From: Martinezella rhizogenes
GTDB lineage: Bacteria > Pseudomonadota > Alphaproteobacteria > Rhizobiales > Rhizobiaceae
DNA length: 64,000 bases
Direction of reading: 5' to 3'
NCBI RefSeq assembly: GCF_000799715.1
Contig: NZ_JUHG01000001.1
Location: forward strand, 186,001 to 250,000
Shown: piece after piece, positions 34,058-43,644 of the stretch
Layout: every line of letters begins with the position of its first letter
How positions within the stretch are numbered: the stretch's first letter is position 1
Position numbers and translations under genes: made by a program
The notes under the pieces: generated by a model
Databases searched by the model: none
Told to the model about the DNA's origin: nothing
Seen by the model: only the letters and a program-made list of their open reading frames with translations

Positions 34058-35203
34058 ATGACCAGTCTCGAACTTCGACACGTCAACAAGAATTACGGCG
34101 CCTATCATGCATTGCGCGGTATCGATCTTTCCGTCGAGCAGGGCGAGTTTATCGTCATGGTCGGCCCCTCCGGCTGTGGCAAGTCCACGCTGCTGAAGTC
34201 GATCGCCGGTCTTGAAACGATCTCCTCCGGCCAGATCATGATCAACGGCCGCGATGTCACTACGGCGGAACCGGGTGATCGCGGCATCGCCATGGTGTTC
34301 CAGTCCTACGCGCTCTATCCGCATATGACAGTCGGCGAAAACATGGGTTTCGGCCTGCGCATGGCCAAGCGGCCGAAGGCAGAGATCGACGCGGCCGTGG
34401 CGCGCGCCGCCAAGATTCTCAGGATCACCGACCAGCTCGACAAGCGACCGAAGCAGCTTTCCGGCGGCCAGCGCCAGCGCGTCGCCATCGGCCGTGCCAT
34501 TACCCGATCACCGGAAGTCTTTCTGTTCGACGAGCCTCTATCCAACCTCGACGCCGCGCTGCGGACCCAGATGCGCGTCGAGCTGAGCGGCCTGCATGCC
34601 GAACTCGGCGCGACCATGGTCTATGTCACGCACGACCAGGTCGAGGCGATGACGATGGCAAGCCGGATCGTGGTTCTCAATCGCGGCATCATTGAGCAGG
34701 TTGGTTCGCCGCTGGAACTCTACCGCAACCCGGACAATCTCTTCGTCGCCGGCTTTCTCGGTGCGCCGCGAATGAATTTCTTTCCGGTGACGGTCGATCA
34801 GGTCTCTGGAAACAGCGTTACCGTCTCTGCTCCGGGCCTTGCACCGATCGCTGTGGATCTGGCAGCCGGCGCCTCGGTCCAGAAGGGCGCGCCCCTTATC
34901 CTCGGAATCCGGCCGGAAAACATCGCCGTTTCGGACGCTGCATCCGCAGGTGCTGCGATCTCCGGCCAGGTTCGTCTCGTCGAGCATCTCGGACGAGAGA
35001 CCATCCTCTATGTCGATGCCGGAGAGCTGCAATGCGTCAGCTCCGAAAGCGGCACCGGCAACATCACCGTGCAAATCGGCCATGTCACCGGCGTAGCCGC
35101 CGACGCACCGATCAGCCTGCGCATCGATCCGCGCGAGGTCTACCTGTTTTCTGCCAATGACGAGCGGACCATCACCGTCCGCAAGCCAATTCTCGACAAA
35201 TGA
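34058..35203 (+). CDS. Carbohydrate ABC ATP-binding protein, UgpC/MalK-like
   Basis: 381 residues if started at ATG 34058; an in-frame start at 34025 adds 11 residues that do not fit the family's usual MxxLELRHVNKNYG beginning. Walker A GPSGCGKST, signature LSGGQRQRVAIGRAI and Walker B VFLFDEPLSNLDA are complete, followed by the C-terminal regulatory TOBE-type domain of MalK-like proteins. It powers the CUT1 importer and is coupled by an ATGA overlap to the GH42 gene. Confidence 0.9.
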   Translation: MTSLELRHVNKNYGAYHALRGIDLSVEQGEFIVMVGPSGCGKSTLLKSIAGLETISSGQIMINGRDVTTAEPGDRGIAMVFQSYALYPHMTVGENMGFGLRMAKRPKAEIDAAVARAAKILRITDQLDKRPKQLSGGQRQRVAIGRAITRSPEVFLFDEPLSNLDAALRTQMRVELSGLHAELGATMVYVTHDQVEAMTMASRIVVLNRGIIEQVGSPLELYRNPDNLFVAGFLGAPRMNFFPVTVDQVSGNSVTVSAPGLAPIAVDLAAGASVQKGAPLILGIRPENIAVSDAASAGAAISGQVRLVEHLGRETILYVDAGELQCVSSESGTGNITVQIGHVTGVAADAPISLRIDPREVYLFSANDERTITVRKPILDK

Positions 35204-37365
35204 TCCTTCAGGAGCCTGATACCGTGTCAGTCAATACCAGCACCAAAGACCTTTCCGTATGGCGCACCATCAAGACCGACAGGTTTCTCGTCGGCACGCC
35301 GCATTATCCGGAACATGTCGATGAAAGCTATTGGGAGCGTGATGCCAAACGCATGGCCGAAGCCGGCTTCAATGTCGTGCGTCTCGGCGAATTCGCCTGG
35401 CATATCTTCGAGCCGAAGCTCGGAACCTTCGACTTCGATCTCTTCGATCGCGCCATCGCGATCCTGGCGCGTCACGGCATCAGCACCATCATGTGCACGC
35501 CGACGGCCACACCGCCGCGCTGGCTGACGGTTGCCCATCCGGAAGTCCTCCGTGTCGACGGCAACGGCCGGACGATGAGCCATGGTTCACGCCAACATGC
35601 CGATACGGCAAGCCCGGTTTTCCGCGAGCACAGCAAGCGTATCACCAAGGCTATGGCTGAACACTATCGCGACAATCCCGATGTCATCGGCTGGCAGACG
35701 GACAACGAGCTCAACACCAGCATGCCGGAATCCTTCTCTGCCGCCACGCTGAAGGAATTTCAGTCCTATCTTGCAGATAAATACGACACGATCGACAAGC
35801 TCAATTTCGCCTGGGGCGGCGATTTCTGGGCGACTGCCTATGACGATTTCGGCCAGGTCGTGCTTCCCATCGATTTCGGCCCGACCTTCCCGAGCCCGGG
35901 ACATGTGCAGGACTACCACCGCTTCCTGGCCTTCTCGACGGCACGGTTCCAGCATGATCAGGTGGAAATCCTGCGGGCGACCAAGGCCGACTGGTTCATC
36001 TTCCACAATCTCGGTGGCTTGCGCGATATCGACTTTCGCGGCCAATTCTCCACCGATCTCGATTTCGTCGGCTATGATATCTATCCGATGCTCTATGACG
36101 AGTTCCAGCGCATCGGCAACCACGCCAAGGTGCAGGCGCTGCATCTCGACATCTGCCGCGGCTTCTCGGGCAATTACATCATCCCCGAACAGCAATCCGG
36201 CTTCGGCAGCCAACCCGGCTTCTGCACGCTGACGCCGGAGCCCGGCGAGATGCGCCGCATGGCAATGTCCTCGGTCGCACGCGGCGCCGATGGCTTGATG
36301 TTCTTCCGCTGGCGGCCGGCGCATTTCGGTGCTGAAATCTACTGGATGGGTATTATCGACCACGACGACGTGCCGCGTCATCGCTATGACGAGGCAAAGC
36401 GGTTTGCCATCGAGATGACGGCGCTGAAGAACAAGATCCTCGGCACTCATGTCCGCATGGATGTCGGCATTGCCGGCTCCGATTTCGACAACCAGGAGGC
36501 GCACAAGACCTATTCGATCGGCCTGCCAAGCCCGCAGGACGACGCCGTGCTGCTGCACCAATATTGCTACGACCGCGGCATCGCCTGCGGCTTTATCCAT
36601 CCCGAAGACGATCTTTCGCGGCTAAAGCTGCTCTATGTCCCGCATTGGGTGATGTGGAAGGATGGCTGGACCGAGCGGCTGGAGGCATTTGCGCGGGGCG
36701 GGGGCACCGTGATTATCGGCGCGCGTACCGGCACGCGCGATGAAAACAACCACGTCATCCGCGAGGCCGCGCCGGGTTCGTCGCTGACGCGACTGACCGG
36801 CGTCACGGTCGAGGATTTCGGACGGCTGGCGGCACCTGGTGCCAATGGTCTCTTCGATGTCATGTCGCGCTCCGGCGGATTGGTGATGCCCCCCAACCGC
36901 CCTGCCGAATCCCATAACCGCGTTCGCCGTTTCACGATCGGCAACCGCGAGCTGGAAGGTGCTCACTTCTATGAGAACCTGGCAGTTGCCGACGATGTCG
37001 AGATAGTGGCGACCTGGTCGAACCGCTATGCCGAAGGCGTGCCGATGGCAACGTCGCGCCGCGTCGGCAAGGGCAGGGTGCTCTATCTCGGCACGTACCT
37101 GACAGCCGAGCTGACGGCAGCACTGTCCGACCGCACCTTCGCGGATGCAGGCGTCGAACCGTTGATTGCCAATCTGCCGGATGGCGTCGAAGTGACGATG
37201 CGCCAGAACGATGAAAGGCATCTTCTGTTTATTCAGAACTACACGGACCAGCACGCGGAACTGATCAGCGTCCCGCGCGGCGTCAATCTCCTCGACGACG
37301 GCAAATCGGTGACCGGTGCACTGTCGCTCGAAGCCTATGGTTGCGCGATCGTCGAGTTGAGCTGA
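35200..37365 (+). CDS. GH42 beta-galactosidase
   Basis: 721 residues, the usual GH42 length. The catalytic TIM barrel begins near residue 30 (GTPHYPEHVDESYWERD). The acid/base glutamate is E170 in GWQTDNELN and the nucleophile is E379 in HFGAEIYW. Trimerisation and small C-terminal beta domains follow. No signal peptide, so it splits imported galactosides in the cytoplasm. ATG 35200 overlaps the ATPase stop; GTG 35224 after AGGAG is an alternative start that would drop eight residues. It is the only glycosidase of the locus and so points to a beta-galactoside as transport substrate. Confidence 0.9.
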   Translation: MILQEPDTVSVNTSTKDLSVWRTIKTDRFLVGTPHYPEHVDESYWERDAKRMAEAGFNVVRLGEFAWHIFEPKLGTFDFDLFDRAIAILARHGISTIMCTPTATPPRWLTVAHPEVLRVDGNGRTMSHGSRQHADTASPVFREHSKRITKAMAEHYRDNPDVIGWQTDNELNTSMPESFSAATLKEFQSYLADKYDTIDKLNFAWGGDFWATAYDDFGQVVLPIDFGPTFPSPGHVQDYHRFLAFSTARFQHDQVEILRATKADWFIFHNLGGLRDIDFRGQFSTDLDFVGYDIYPMLYDEFQRIGNHAKVQALHLDICRGFSGNYIIPEQQSGFGSQPGFCTLTPEPGEMRRMAMSSVARGADGLMFFRWRPAHFGAEIYWMGIIDHDDVPRHRYDEAKRFAIEMTALKNKILGTHVRMDVGIAGSDFDNQEAHKTYSIGLPSPQDDAVLLHQYCYDRGIACGFIHPEDDLSRLKLLYVPHWVMWKDGWTERLEAFARGGGTVIIGARTGTRDENNHVIREAAPGSSLTRLTGVTVEDFGRLAAPGANGLFDVMSRSGGLVMPPNRPAESHNRVRRFTIGNRELEGAHFYENLAVADDVEIVATWSNRYAEGVPMATSRRVGKGRVLYLGTYLTAELTAALSDRTFADAGVEPLIANLPDGVEVTMRQNDERHLLFIQNYTDQHAELISVPRGVNLLDDGKSVTGALSLEAYGCAIVELS

Positions 37366-37376
37366 CAAGGAGCCGG

Positions 37377-37417
37377 CGAAGCGAGCGGCTGGTTCGTGGA
37401 GCCTGCCGCTCGCTTCG
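37377..37417. terminator. Long perfect stem-loop between convergent genes
   Basis: CGAAGCGAGCGGC (37377-37389) pairs over all 13 bases with GCCGCTCGCTTCG (37405-37417), with a 15-base loop. It lies between the GH42 gene and the convergent acetyltransferase gene and could serve as terminator for both. No T-run is present. Confidence 0.6.
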
Positions 37418-37432
37418 TGACGTCATAAGCAT

Positions 37433-37912
37433 TTAGCTATCGGCAAAGGCCTTCAGCGTGTCGCCGGTGAGCCGATAGCGTATCCATTCGTCCTGCGGCT
37501 CGGCGCCGATGGAACGATAGACGCGGATGGCCGGTTCGTTCCAGTCGAGCACGCTCCATTCGAACCGGCCGCAACCTTTCTCGACCGCGAGCTTTGCCAG
37601 ATATTTCAGCAGGGCCTTGCCCGCGCCCGATCCCCGCTTTTGCGGGGTGACGTAAAGATCCTCGAGATAGAGGCCATTGCGGGCAAGCCAGGTGGAATAG
37701 GTATAGAACCACACCGCGAAACCCACCGGCTCGCCATCGACCTCGCAAATGGCTGCATGGGTCACGGATTGAGGACCAAACAAGGATTGCTCAATGGAGG
37801 CCGTCGTCGCCTCGACCTCGTGAGCCGCCTTTTCATATTCCGCCAGTTCGCGAATAAATCGCAGGATGAGCTCTGAATCGGATAGCTGCGCCGGGCGTAT
37901 TGTTATCGTCAT
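37433..37912 (-). CDS. GNAT-family N-acetyltransferase (diamine/SSAT-like)
   Basis: 159 residues. The layout resembles spermidine/spermine- or diamine-type acetyltransferases: ITIRPAQLSDSELILRFIRELAEYEKA, GFAVWFYTYSTWLARNGLYLEDLYV, acetyl-CoA loop KRGSGAGKALLKYLA, and the conserved FEWSVLDWNEPAIRVYRSIGAEP. It should acetylate a small amine in the cytoplasm, but the acceptor cannot be read from sequence. It is a single gene, convergent with the beta-galactosidase. Confidence 0.85.
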   Translation of the reverse strand: MTITIRPAQLSDSELILRFIRELAEYEKAAHEVEATTASIEQSLFGPQSVTHAAICEVDGEPVGFAVWFYTYSTWLARNGLYLEDLYVTPQKRGSGAGKALLKYLAKLAVEKGCGRFEWSVLDWNEPAIRVYRSIGAEPQDEWIRYRLTGDTLKAFADS

Positions 37913-38184
37913 TTTCGTTCATCTATCAGTTCGTGAATATAGTGAATTGCGTCTAAGTCTTCCGACTGCTGAAGGCAAGCCCGTGAGGCTGGGGCCGGAG
38001 AGGGCCGTCCAACATCGAGATGACCACCGTGCGCCAAACTCATTATCTTGTGGAAGGCGGCCAGAGCATGCCGCAATACTGACGTGTTACCCACTAGGAT
38101 CGCTATGTTCACGCGAATCGCACTAATGTCGGTTCCAACAAACGGCAGTTGACTGCGACTGAGATTGATTCAATGGAGACCTTC

Positions 38185-39195
38185 ATGACCGATATCCACA
38201 CGCCGCTTTCCGGAGTGATACCGAGGATTTCCGTCGTCGGTGTTGGAGGCGGTGGCGGCAACGCAATCAACAATATGATCGCAGAAGAGCTTCAGGGCGT
38301 TGAATTCATTGCGGCAAACACGGATGCACAGGCGCTCGCGACCTCGAAGGCCGCTCGGCGCATTCAGCTCGGTACTCAGGTGACTGAAGGTCTCGGCGCG
38401 GGCTCCTTGCCAGAAATCGGACGAGCGGCCGCTGAGGAATCCATTGATGAAATCATGGACCACCTCCGGGGCACACACATGTGCTTCATCACAGCCGGAA
38501 TGGGTGGTGGCACCGGCACCGGCGCTGCCCCGATCATTGCTCAGGCGGCACGACAGGCGGGGATCCTTACGGTGGGCGTCGTCACCAAGCCCTTTACGTT
38601 TGAAGGCAATCGACGCATGCGCACTGCCGACGAGGGCATCGAGCGGCTTCGCGAAAGTGCCGACACTGTTATCGTCATTCCAAATCAGAACCTGTTTCGC
38701 ATTGCGGATGCCACGACCACCTTCGCGAATGCTTTTGTGACTGCGGACCGGGTCCTGTTTGCAGGCGTCAGCTGCATCACGGATCTGATCGTCAAGGAAG
38801 GTCTGATCAACCTCGACTTCGCCGACGTCAAATCCGTCATGCGTGGAATGGGTCGAGCCATGATGGGAACGGGCGAGGCGACTGGACCGGGTCGTGCGCT
38901 GAGGGCCGCAGAGGCCGCCGTTGCCAACCCGCTTCTTGACGACATGAGCATGAAGGGCGCGCGGGGCGTGCTGATCTCCATTTCGGGCGGGATGGACATG
39001 ACACTGTTCGAGGTCGATGAGGCCGCCAGCCGCATACGCGACGAAGTCTTCGATGATGCCGATATCGTTGTCGGCGCGATCTTTGACAGAAGCCTCGATG
39101 GCGTGTTCAGGGTATCGGTCGTTGCAACGGGTCTGGACGGGTTCTCGGGGTCCGGCAGTCTGTTGGGAGGCGTGAATGACCAAGCCGCTCAGTAG
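38185..39195 (+). CDS. Short FtsZ-like cell-division GTPase lacking the C-terminal tail
   Basis: 336 residues from ATG 38185 (GGAG upstream). The N-terminal GTPase half is intact: [14 protein letters not shown], the tubulin signature [10 protein letters not shown] (107-116), and [11 protein letters not shown]. The catalytic T7 loop NLDFAD (209-214) keeps both aspartates. The protein stops shortly after the globular domain, so it has no linker and no C-terminal peptide for FtsA/ZipA-type partners. Rhizobia are known to carry a full-length FtsZ1 and a short FtsZ2; this matches the second type. It is not in a dcw cluster. Role (co-polymer, regulator or vestigial) unknown. Confidence 0.85.
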   Translation: MTDIHTPLSGVIPRISVVGVGGGGGNAINNMIAEELQGVEFIAANTDAQALATSKAARRIQLGTQVTEGLGAGSLPEIGRAAAEESIDEIMDHLRGTHMCFITAGMGGGTGTGAAPIIAQAARQAGILTVGVVTKPFTFEGNRRMRTADEGIERLRESADTVIVIPNQNLFRIADATTTFANAFVTADRVLFAGVSCITDLIVKEGLINLDFADVKSVMRGMGRAMMGTGEATGPGRALRAAEAAVANPLLDDMSMKGARGVLISISGGMDMTLFEVDEAASRIRDEVFDDADIVVGAIFDRSLDGVFRVSVVATGLDGFSGSGSLLGGVNDQAAQ

Positions 39196-39349
39196 AGATT
39201 ATTATCGCCTGCGTCCCAGTCGCTTATAACGCGGGGACTGCAACATTCCTATTTTGCAGAAGCAGGACACTTCAACTTTGTGGCTACAGCAAATTGTTTC
39301 ATAAGGTTTATTATGGAACTAAAACCGACATCCGAAAAGCCAATGCAAT

Positions 39350-39373
39350 CTGAAGCTGCCACAACAGCTTCAG
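39350..39373 (+). terminator. Inverted repeat after the FtsZ-like gene
   Basis: CTGAAGCTG (39350-39358) and CAGCTTCAG (39365-39373) are a perfect 9-bp stem with a 6-base loop, between the FtsZ-like gene and the convergent LacI gene. Only a weak T-rich tail follows. Possible terminator. The rest of the 249-bp gap is AT-richer than its surroundings and holds nothing else I can support. Confidence 0.4.
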
Positions 39374-39444
39374 CGTTTCGTCTCAATCCGTAGTTGATAA
39401 CGGTACAGTGCCCGAGGCACAGCACTGAGAAGCCAAGCACGGTG

Positions 39445-40503
39445 TCATAGGCTGGCGATGATCTCGACCTTGCCTTCAACGACATGCTGCATTCGCGGCG
39501 CTTCAGGTTCCGTGATCTGCTGGATCAAACCTTCGACCAGACTGCGGCCGACCACGACCATATCGACGGTGTGAGCGGCCAGCGGAACCGAGAGATAGCG
39601 ACATATGTGCGTGCTGTCGCGCACAACGATGTGGAAGTCGCGTCCGACGACAAGGCCCTTTCTGCGTGTCGCGCTGAGCGCGCCGAGCAGGCCAAGCTCG
39701 TTCGCACAGACAAGACCAGTGGGCGGGTCCGGCAGATCGAGCAGACGAGAAATCCAGCCTTCGCTGGCTTCCATGGTGAAATCTTCCTGGCCTATCAATT
39801 GTAGATCGATTGGTAGGCCCGCTTCTTCGGTCGCCTTGGTGTAACCTGTCATGCGCGCCGCGCTGTATTGATCATCGCGGGCAAGGAGTTGCAACGCGAC
39901 CCGCCGGCAACCCCGCGCGACAAGCATTCGGGTCGCCTCAAACGCGATACCCTCATTGTTCACGTCGACGAAGGAATAATCGAGCGCGCTGCCGCTGCGG
40001 CCGAAGGCGATGAACGGAATCTTCCGCTCAAGAAGAAAGGGAATGCGCGGATCCTCCGAGACCATGCGCGTAATTATGATCCCGTCCGTGCCGCCGGTGT
40101 GGATAAGAGTGCTGAGGTTTTCCTGAGGATCCTCTTCCGGTGTGGTGGAGAAGACGGACAGATTAAAGCCTCTTTCGCGCGCGGCAAGTGTCATGCCCTC
40201 GATCAAGGGAAGCTTTGCGATGTCTGATAAATAGTCCCTTGTTTCCATGGGCAGAATGGCGGTGAGCGTACGGGTGAGGCCCATGCGCAACGCGCGACCG
40301 TGCAGATTGGGGACGTAACCGGCGGCGTTTGCTGCCGCCTTTACGCGCTGGATGGTATCAGGATGCACCTCCGGCCCATCTTTCAGCGCGCGAGAGACCG
40401 TGGTTACCGAGAGACCGAGTTCCGTAGCGATCTGCCTCAGATTGGGTCGCGAATTGAATGCCATGTCGCCAGTCAGTCTCTCATCGTTCGGCCTTTCGAA
40501 CAT
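39445..40503 (-). CDS. LacI-family transcriptional regulator
   Basis: 352 residues. The N-terminal helix-turn-helix is LRQIATELGLSVTTVSRALKDGPEV, preceded by about 20 residues; ATG 40464 is an alternative start, but ATG 40503 has AAGAGG before it. The hinge (VKAAANAAGYVPN) and the periplasmic-binding-like sensor domain follow. It is divergent from a PotABCD-like importer operon with an MTA-phosphorylase-like enzyme, and a perfect 20-bp palindrome lies between them. The inducer is likely a nucleoside or another solute of that importer. Confidence 0.9.
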   Translation of the reverse strand: MFERPNDERLTGDMAFNSRPNLRQIATELGLSVTTVSRALKDGPEVHPDTIQRVKAAANAAGYVPNLHGRALRMGLTRTLTAILPMETRDYLSDIAKLPLIEGMTLAARERGFNLSVFSTTPEEDPQENLSTLIHTGGTDGIIITRMVSEDPRIPFLLERKIPFIAFGRSGSALDYSFVDVNNEGIAFEATRMLVARGCRRVALQLLARDDQYSAARMTGYTKATEEAGLPIDLQLIGQEDFTMEASEGWISRLLDLPDPPTGLVCANELGLLGALSATRRKGLVVGRDFHIVVRDSTHICRYLSVPLAAHTVDMVVVGRSLVEGLIQQITEPEAPRMQHVVEGKVEIIASL

Positions 40504-40579
40504 ACTGCCTCTTCCAATACGAAAATGGAAGCGGGACCGGGGTCGATCAGATTCCGCTTGACGAAATGCCTCAATCTAG

Positions 40580-40599
40580 CAATCGTAACGTTACGATTG
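40580..40599. promoter_or_regulatory. Perfect 20-bp palindrome, LacI-type operator
   Basis: CAATCGTAACGTTACGATTG is fully self-complementary with a central CG, the classic form of a LacI/PurR-family operator. It lies 77 bases before the regulator's start and 61 bases before the binding-protein start, so one site could control both directions. Confidence 0.8.
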
Positions 40600-40660
40600 G
40601 CAAATTTGGCGGAAAAAGAACCGAAAGCTATCGTCCAGAGGTGAACAAAGGAGACTGATG

Positions 40661-41704
40661 ATGCTTCGCATGCTGCGTCTAACCGTGGCCATTATTGCCA
40701 TGAGCGCCACCGGTTCGCTGGCCGCGCAAACACTGACCATTACGACAGCCGGTGGCGACTACGGCGCTGCCATGAAGAAGGCGATGTGGGGACCCGCAGC
40801 GGCCGAGCTGGGTTTCGATGTCCGAGAAGAAACTCAAAGCGATGGTTTCGCTGCCCTCAAGATGCAGGTTACATCCGGCGCGGTGACAACCGACATCATC
40901 CATCTCGGATCGCCTGAGGGCGCGCAGGCTGCCGCTCAAGGTTTGCTTGAGCTATTGGATTACTCCATCATTGATCCGAACTCTGTGCCAGCCGGTGCCG
41001 AGTCCGCCTATTGCTATCCTTTTAGCTCCTATGGCACGGTGATGGCCTGGAACACCAAAACTCTCGGCAACAAGCCGCCAAAGACATGGGCCGAGTTCTG
41101 GGACGTGAAGGCTTTTCCCGGAACGCGGGCGCTTCGCGCAAATGCGCAGGACCTTATTGAAATCGCCCTGCTTTCCGAAGGGGTTGCTCCCGGCGAGATT
41201 TACAACGTGCTCAGTACACCCGATGGCCTGAAGCGAGCTATCGCTCGCCTGGCCCAGTTGAAGCCGAATGTCTCGGTGTGGTGGACTTCTGGCGCCCAGT
41301 CGGCTCAACTCCTGAAGGATGGCGAAGCGGACCTCGTCGTCACCTGGAACGGTCGTGCCCAGAGCGTCAAGGCCGATGGTGGTGCTGCTGATTACAGCTT
41401 CAAGGGCTCCGTCATTGGAACTGATTGCCTCGCTGTTCCGAAAGGCTCTGCAAACAAGGCGGCTGCAATGAAGCTGATTGCTGCGATGACCACACCGGAA
41501 CGCGGCGCCAAGCTGACCGATTTCCTTGCCTATGGCCCAATCAACCCGAAGGCTTACCAGGGAAATCTCATCCCGGCTGATCGCCTTCAGCTTCTGGCGA
41601 CTGCACCCGGCAATGTCGGGACCTCCGTCTTCTCGAAAGCGGACTGGTGGGTAAAGAACGGCGATGCAGCCCAGGCCGCATTCGATGAGATGATGAACCG
41701 CTGA
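40661..41704 (+). CDS. ABC substrate-binding protein, PotD-like
   Basis: 347 residues from ATG 40661, seven bases after AAGGAG; ATG 40658 adds one residue. A signal peptide (LTVAIIAMSATGSLA, cut near AQT) gives a periplasmic protein. Family marks: TITTAGGDYGAAMKKAM, YPFSSYGTVMAWNTKTLGNKPP, TWAEFWDVKAFPGTRAL and DLVVTWNGRAQSV. The class includes polyamine, thiamine and opine binders. It leads a five-gene operon ending in a nucleoside-phosphorylase-like gene, so a nucleoside-type ligand is possible. Confidence 0.87.
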   Translation: MLRMLRLTVAIIAMSATGSLAAQTLTITTAGGDYGAAMKKAMWGPAAAELGFDVREETQSDGFAALKMQVTSGAVTTDIIHLGSPEGAQAAAQGLLELLDYSIIDPNSVPAGAESAYCYPFSSYGTVMAWNTKTLGNKPPKTWAEFWDVKAFPGTRALRANAQDLIEIALLSEGVAPGEIYNVLSTPDGLKRAIARLAQLKPNVSVWWTSGAQSAQLLKDGEADLVVTWNGRAQSVKADGGAADYSFKGSVIGTDCLAVPKGSANKAAAMKLIAAMTTPERGAKLTDFLAYGPINPKAYQGNLIPADRLQLLATAPGNVGTSVFSKADWWVKNGDAAQAAFDEMMNR

Positions 41705-41728
41705 CTATCTCCTGGAGCCGCTGTCAAA

Positions 41729-42778
41729 ATGGCAATTACCTCGCTTCCCATATCGATCGAGCGTGTTCGAAAAACCTTCGGTAACTATGTCGCACTGAGC
41801 GATGTTTCGCTGGATATTTCCGCTGGCGAATTCCTGACGCTTCTGGGCCCGTCCGGATCGGGGAAGACAACCCTCCTGATGGCATTGGCGGGTTTTGTCC
41901 GTCCCGACAGCGGCTCCCTGATCATCGGCGGTCGGGATGTTACCCGACTGTCTCCTGACAAACGCGACATTGGCATCGTTTTTCAGAATTATGCGCTCTT
42001 TCCCCATATGAGCGTACTGGCCAACGTCGCCTATCCACTCCTCTTGCGGCGGGTCCCGAAAGCCAAGGCGCAAGACCGTGCTCTGGCAGCCCTCGCCCGC
42101 GTGAAGCTTGAGGGCTTCAGTGATCGGAACATCGCCGCGCTCTCGGGTGGCCAGCGGCAACGCGTGGCGTTGGCACGCGCAATCGTTTTTGAACCTCGCG
42201 TCATGCTGATGGACGAGCCGCTGTCTGCACTCGACAAGAACTTGCGAGAGCATATGCAGTTCGAAATTCGGCGACTGCATGACGATCTGGGTATCACCAC
42301 GATCTACGTCACGCATGATCAGCGCGAAGCGCTGACCATGTCGGATCGCATCGCCGTCATGGATGCGGGGGAAATACAGCAAATCTCGACTCCCTTCGAC
42401 ATCTATCACCACCCAAGAAACCGGTTTGTGGCGGAGTTCATGGGTGAAGCCAACATACTTCCTGCGTCCAGCCTGACGCGCATCGAGGGGTCGGTAGACC
42501 CTGCCCTAGGGCTGGCAATGATCCGCGCGGAAAGCTTCTATCTGGATGCGGGCGAGCTCGGCGCCGATGCGATCGCCATTAGCGGCGCACTGACCGCCAA
42601 GGCATTTCGCGGCGAAAACTGGCTGCTCAATCTTCGAACCGCATCCGGCACTGAGGTTATATTGAGCGTGCCGGCGACCCGTGCCGGAATTTGCGCCGGG
42701 ATGGAAACCGGCAAATTGGTGACCGCCTATGCCGCAGCCGCAGCCGTTCATGCCTTGCCCGAAGGGATGGTCGGATGA
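41729..42778 (+). CDS. ABC ATP-binding protein, PotA-like
   Basis: 349 residues with Walker A GPSGSGKTT, Q-loop FQNYALFPH, signature LSGGQRQRVALARAI and Walker [14 protein letters not shown], then a C-terminal TOBE-type domain. It follows the binding-protein gene by 24 bases and overlaps the first permease by four (ATGA). It energises the importer of this operon. Confidence 0.9.
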   Translation: MAITSLPISIERVRKTFGNYVALSDVSLDISAGEFLTLLGPSGSGKTTLLMALAGFVRPDSGSLIIGGRDVTRLSPDKRDIGIVFQNYALFPHMSVLANVAYPLLLRRVPKAKAQDRALAALARVKLEGFSDRNIAALSGGQRQRVALARAIVFEPRVMLMDEPLSALDKNLREHMQFEIRRLHDDLGITTIYVTHDQREALTMSDRIAVMDAGEIQQISTPFDIYHHPRNRFVAEFMGEANILPASSLTRIEGSVDPALGLAMIRAESFYLDAGELGADAIAISGALTAKAFRGENWLLNLRTASGTEVILSVPATRAGICAGMETGKLVTAYAAAAAVHALPEGMVG

Positions 42779-43644
42779 GCACCGCCGCCTACCTGAGGGA
42801 CGCCAGGCGCGAGCGTCAATTCTATCTTGCTTTGGCGCTGCCAGCACTGCTCTTGATTGGCCTTGCGGCTATCGTTCCGGTTCTGTGGATTCTGCGTCAG
42901 TCCTTCCTGACCATCGGCGGTTCGTTCTCGACCATCAACTACGAAAAGGTTCTATTCAGCAGCCTCACCTGGTCCGCGCTGGGAACCACGCTCGCTCTAT
43001 CCGGCACGACGCTGCTCATCTGCATGATCCTGGGAATCCCCCTGGCGCTGACGCTCGCAAGCACCAGCAAGCGGATCGCAAACAGGGTGCTGATCCTGAT
43101 CATGTTGCCGCTGTGGACTTCAATCCTGGTGCGGACCTATGGCTGGCTGGTGCTCCTGCGCAAGGATGGACTTGTAAATTCAACCCTGAAAAGCCTGGGC
43201 TTGATCGACGCTCCGATGCCGCTGGTCTACAACTTCAACGGGACTCTGATCGGCATGGTTCACTACATGTTACCGCTCTTTGTCTTGCCGGTTTACGCGG
43301 CAATGCGTGACATTGACGGCAATGTGATCCGCGCGGCGGCAAGCATGGGTGCAAGCCTCTGGCATTGCGTGAGAACGGTGATCCTTCCCCTTTCTGCTGG
43401 CGGAATCCTATCCGGTTCAACGATTGTGTTTATCTACACTCTCGGCTTCTTCATCACACCGGCGGTTCTCGGCGGAGGGAAGGTCAATCCGATATCGATC
43501 CGCATCGACCGGACATTATCCACCTTTCAGGACTGGGGGTCTGCAAGCGCTCTCGGCATACTCCTTCTGATTCTGGTCCTGCTGACTGGTGGCATGCTTT
43601 ACGTCACACGCTGGTATCTGACGCGGGATACATCCCATGCTTGA
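42775..43644 (+). CDS. ABC permease, PotB-like
   Basis: 289 residues from ATG 42775, which overlaps the ATPase stop. About six membrane segments (first near residues 17-38), LPLWTSILVRTYGWLVLLRKDGLVN typical of PotB-type proteins, and an EAA-like loop VIRAAASMGASLWHCVRTVILPL. Overlaps the next permease by eight bases. Confidence 0.88.
   Translation: MSTAAYLRDARRERQFYLALALPALLLIGLAAIVPVLWILRQSFLTIGGSFSTINYEKVLFSSLTWSALGTTLALSGTTLLICMILGIPLALTLASTSKRIANRVLILIMLPLWTSILVRTYGWLVLLRKDGLVNSTLKSLGLIDAPMPLVYNFNGTLIGMVHYMLPLFVLPVYAAMRDIDGNVIRAAASMGASLWHCVRTVILPLSAGGILSGSTIVFIYTLGFFITPAVLGGGKVNPISIRIDRTLSTFQDWGSASALGILLLILVLLTGGMLYVTRWYLTRDTSHA

Noticed and set aside
37909..38112. 67-codon minus-strand frame whose stop overlaps the start of the acetyltransferase gene by four bases
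   Set aside because: The overlap suggests coupling, but the start is GTG without a clear ribosome site and the product is unlike any family I recognise. It may be a fragment of older coding DNA; not strong enough to list.
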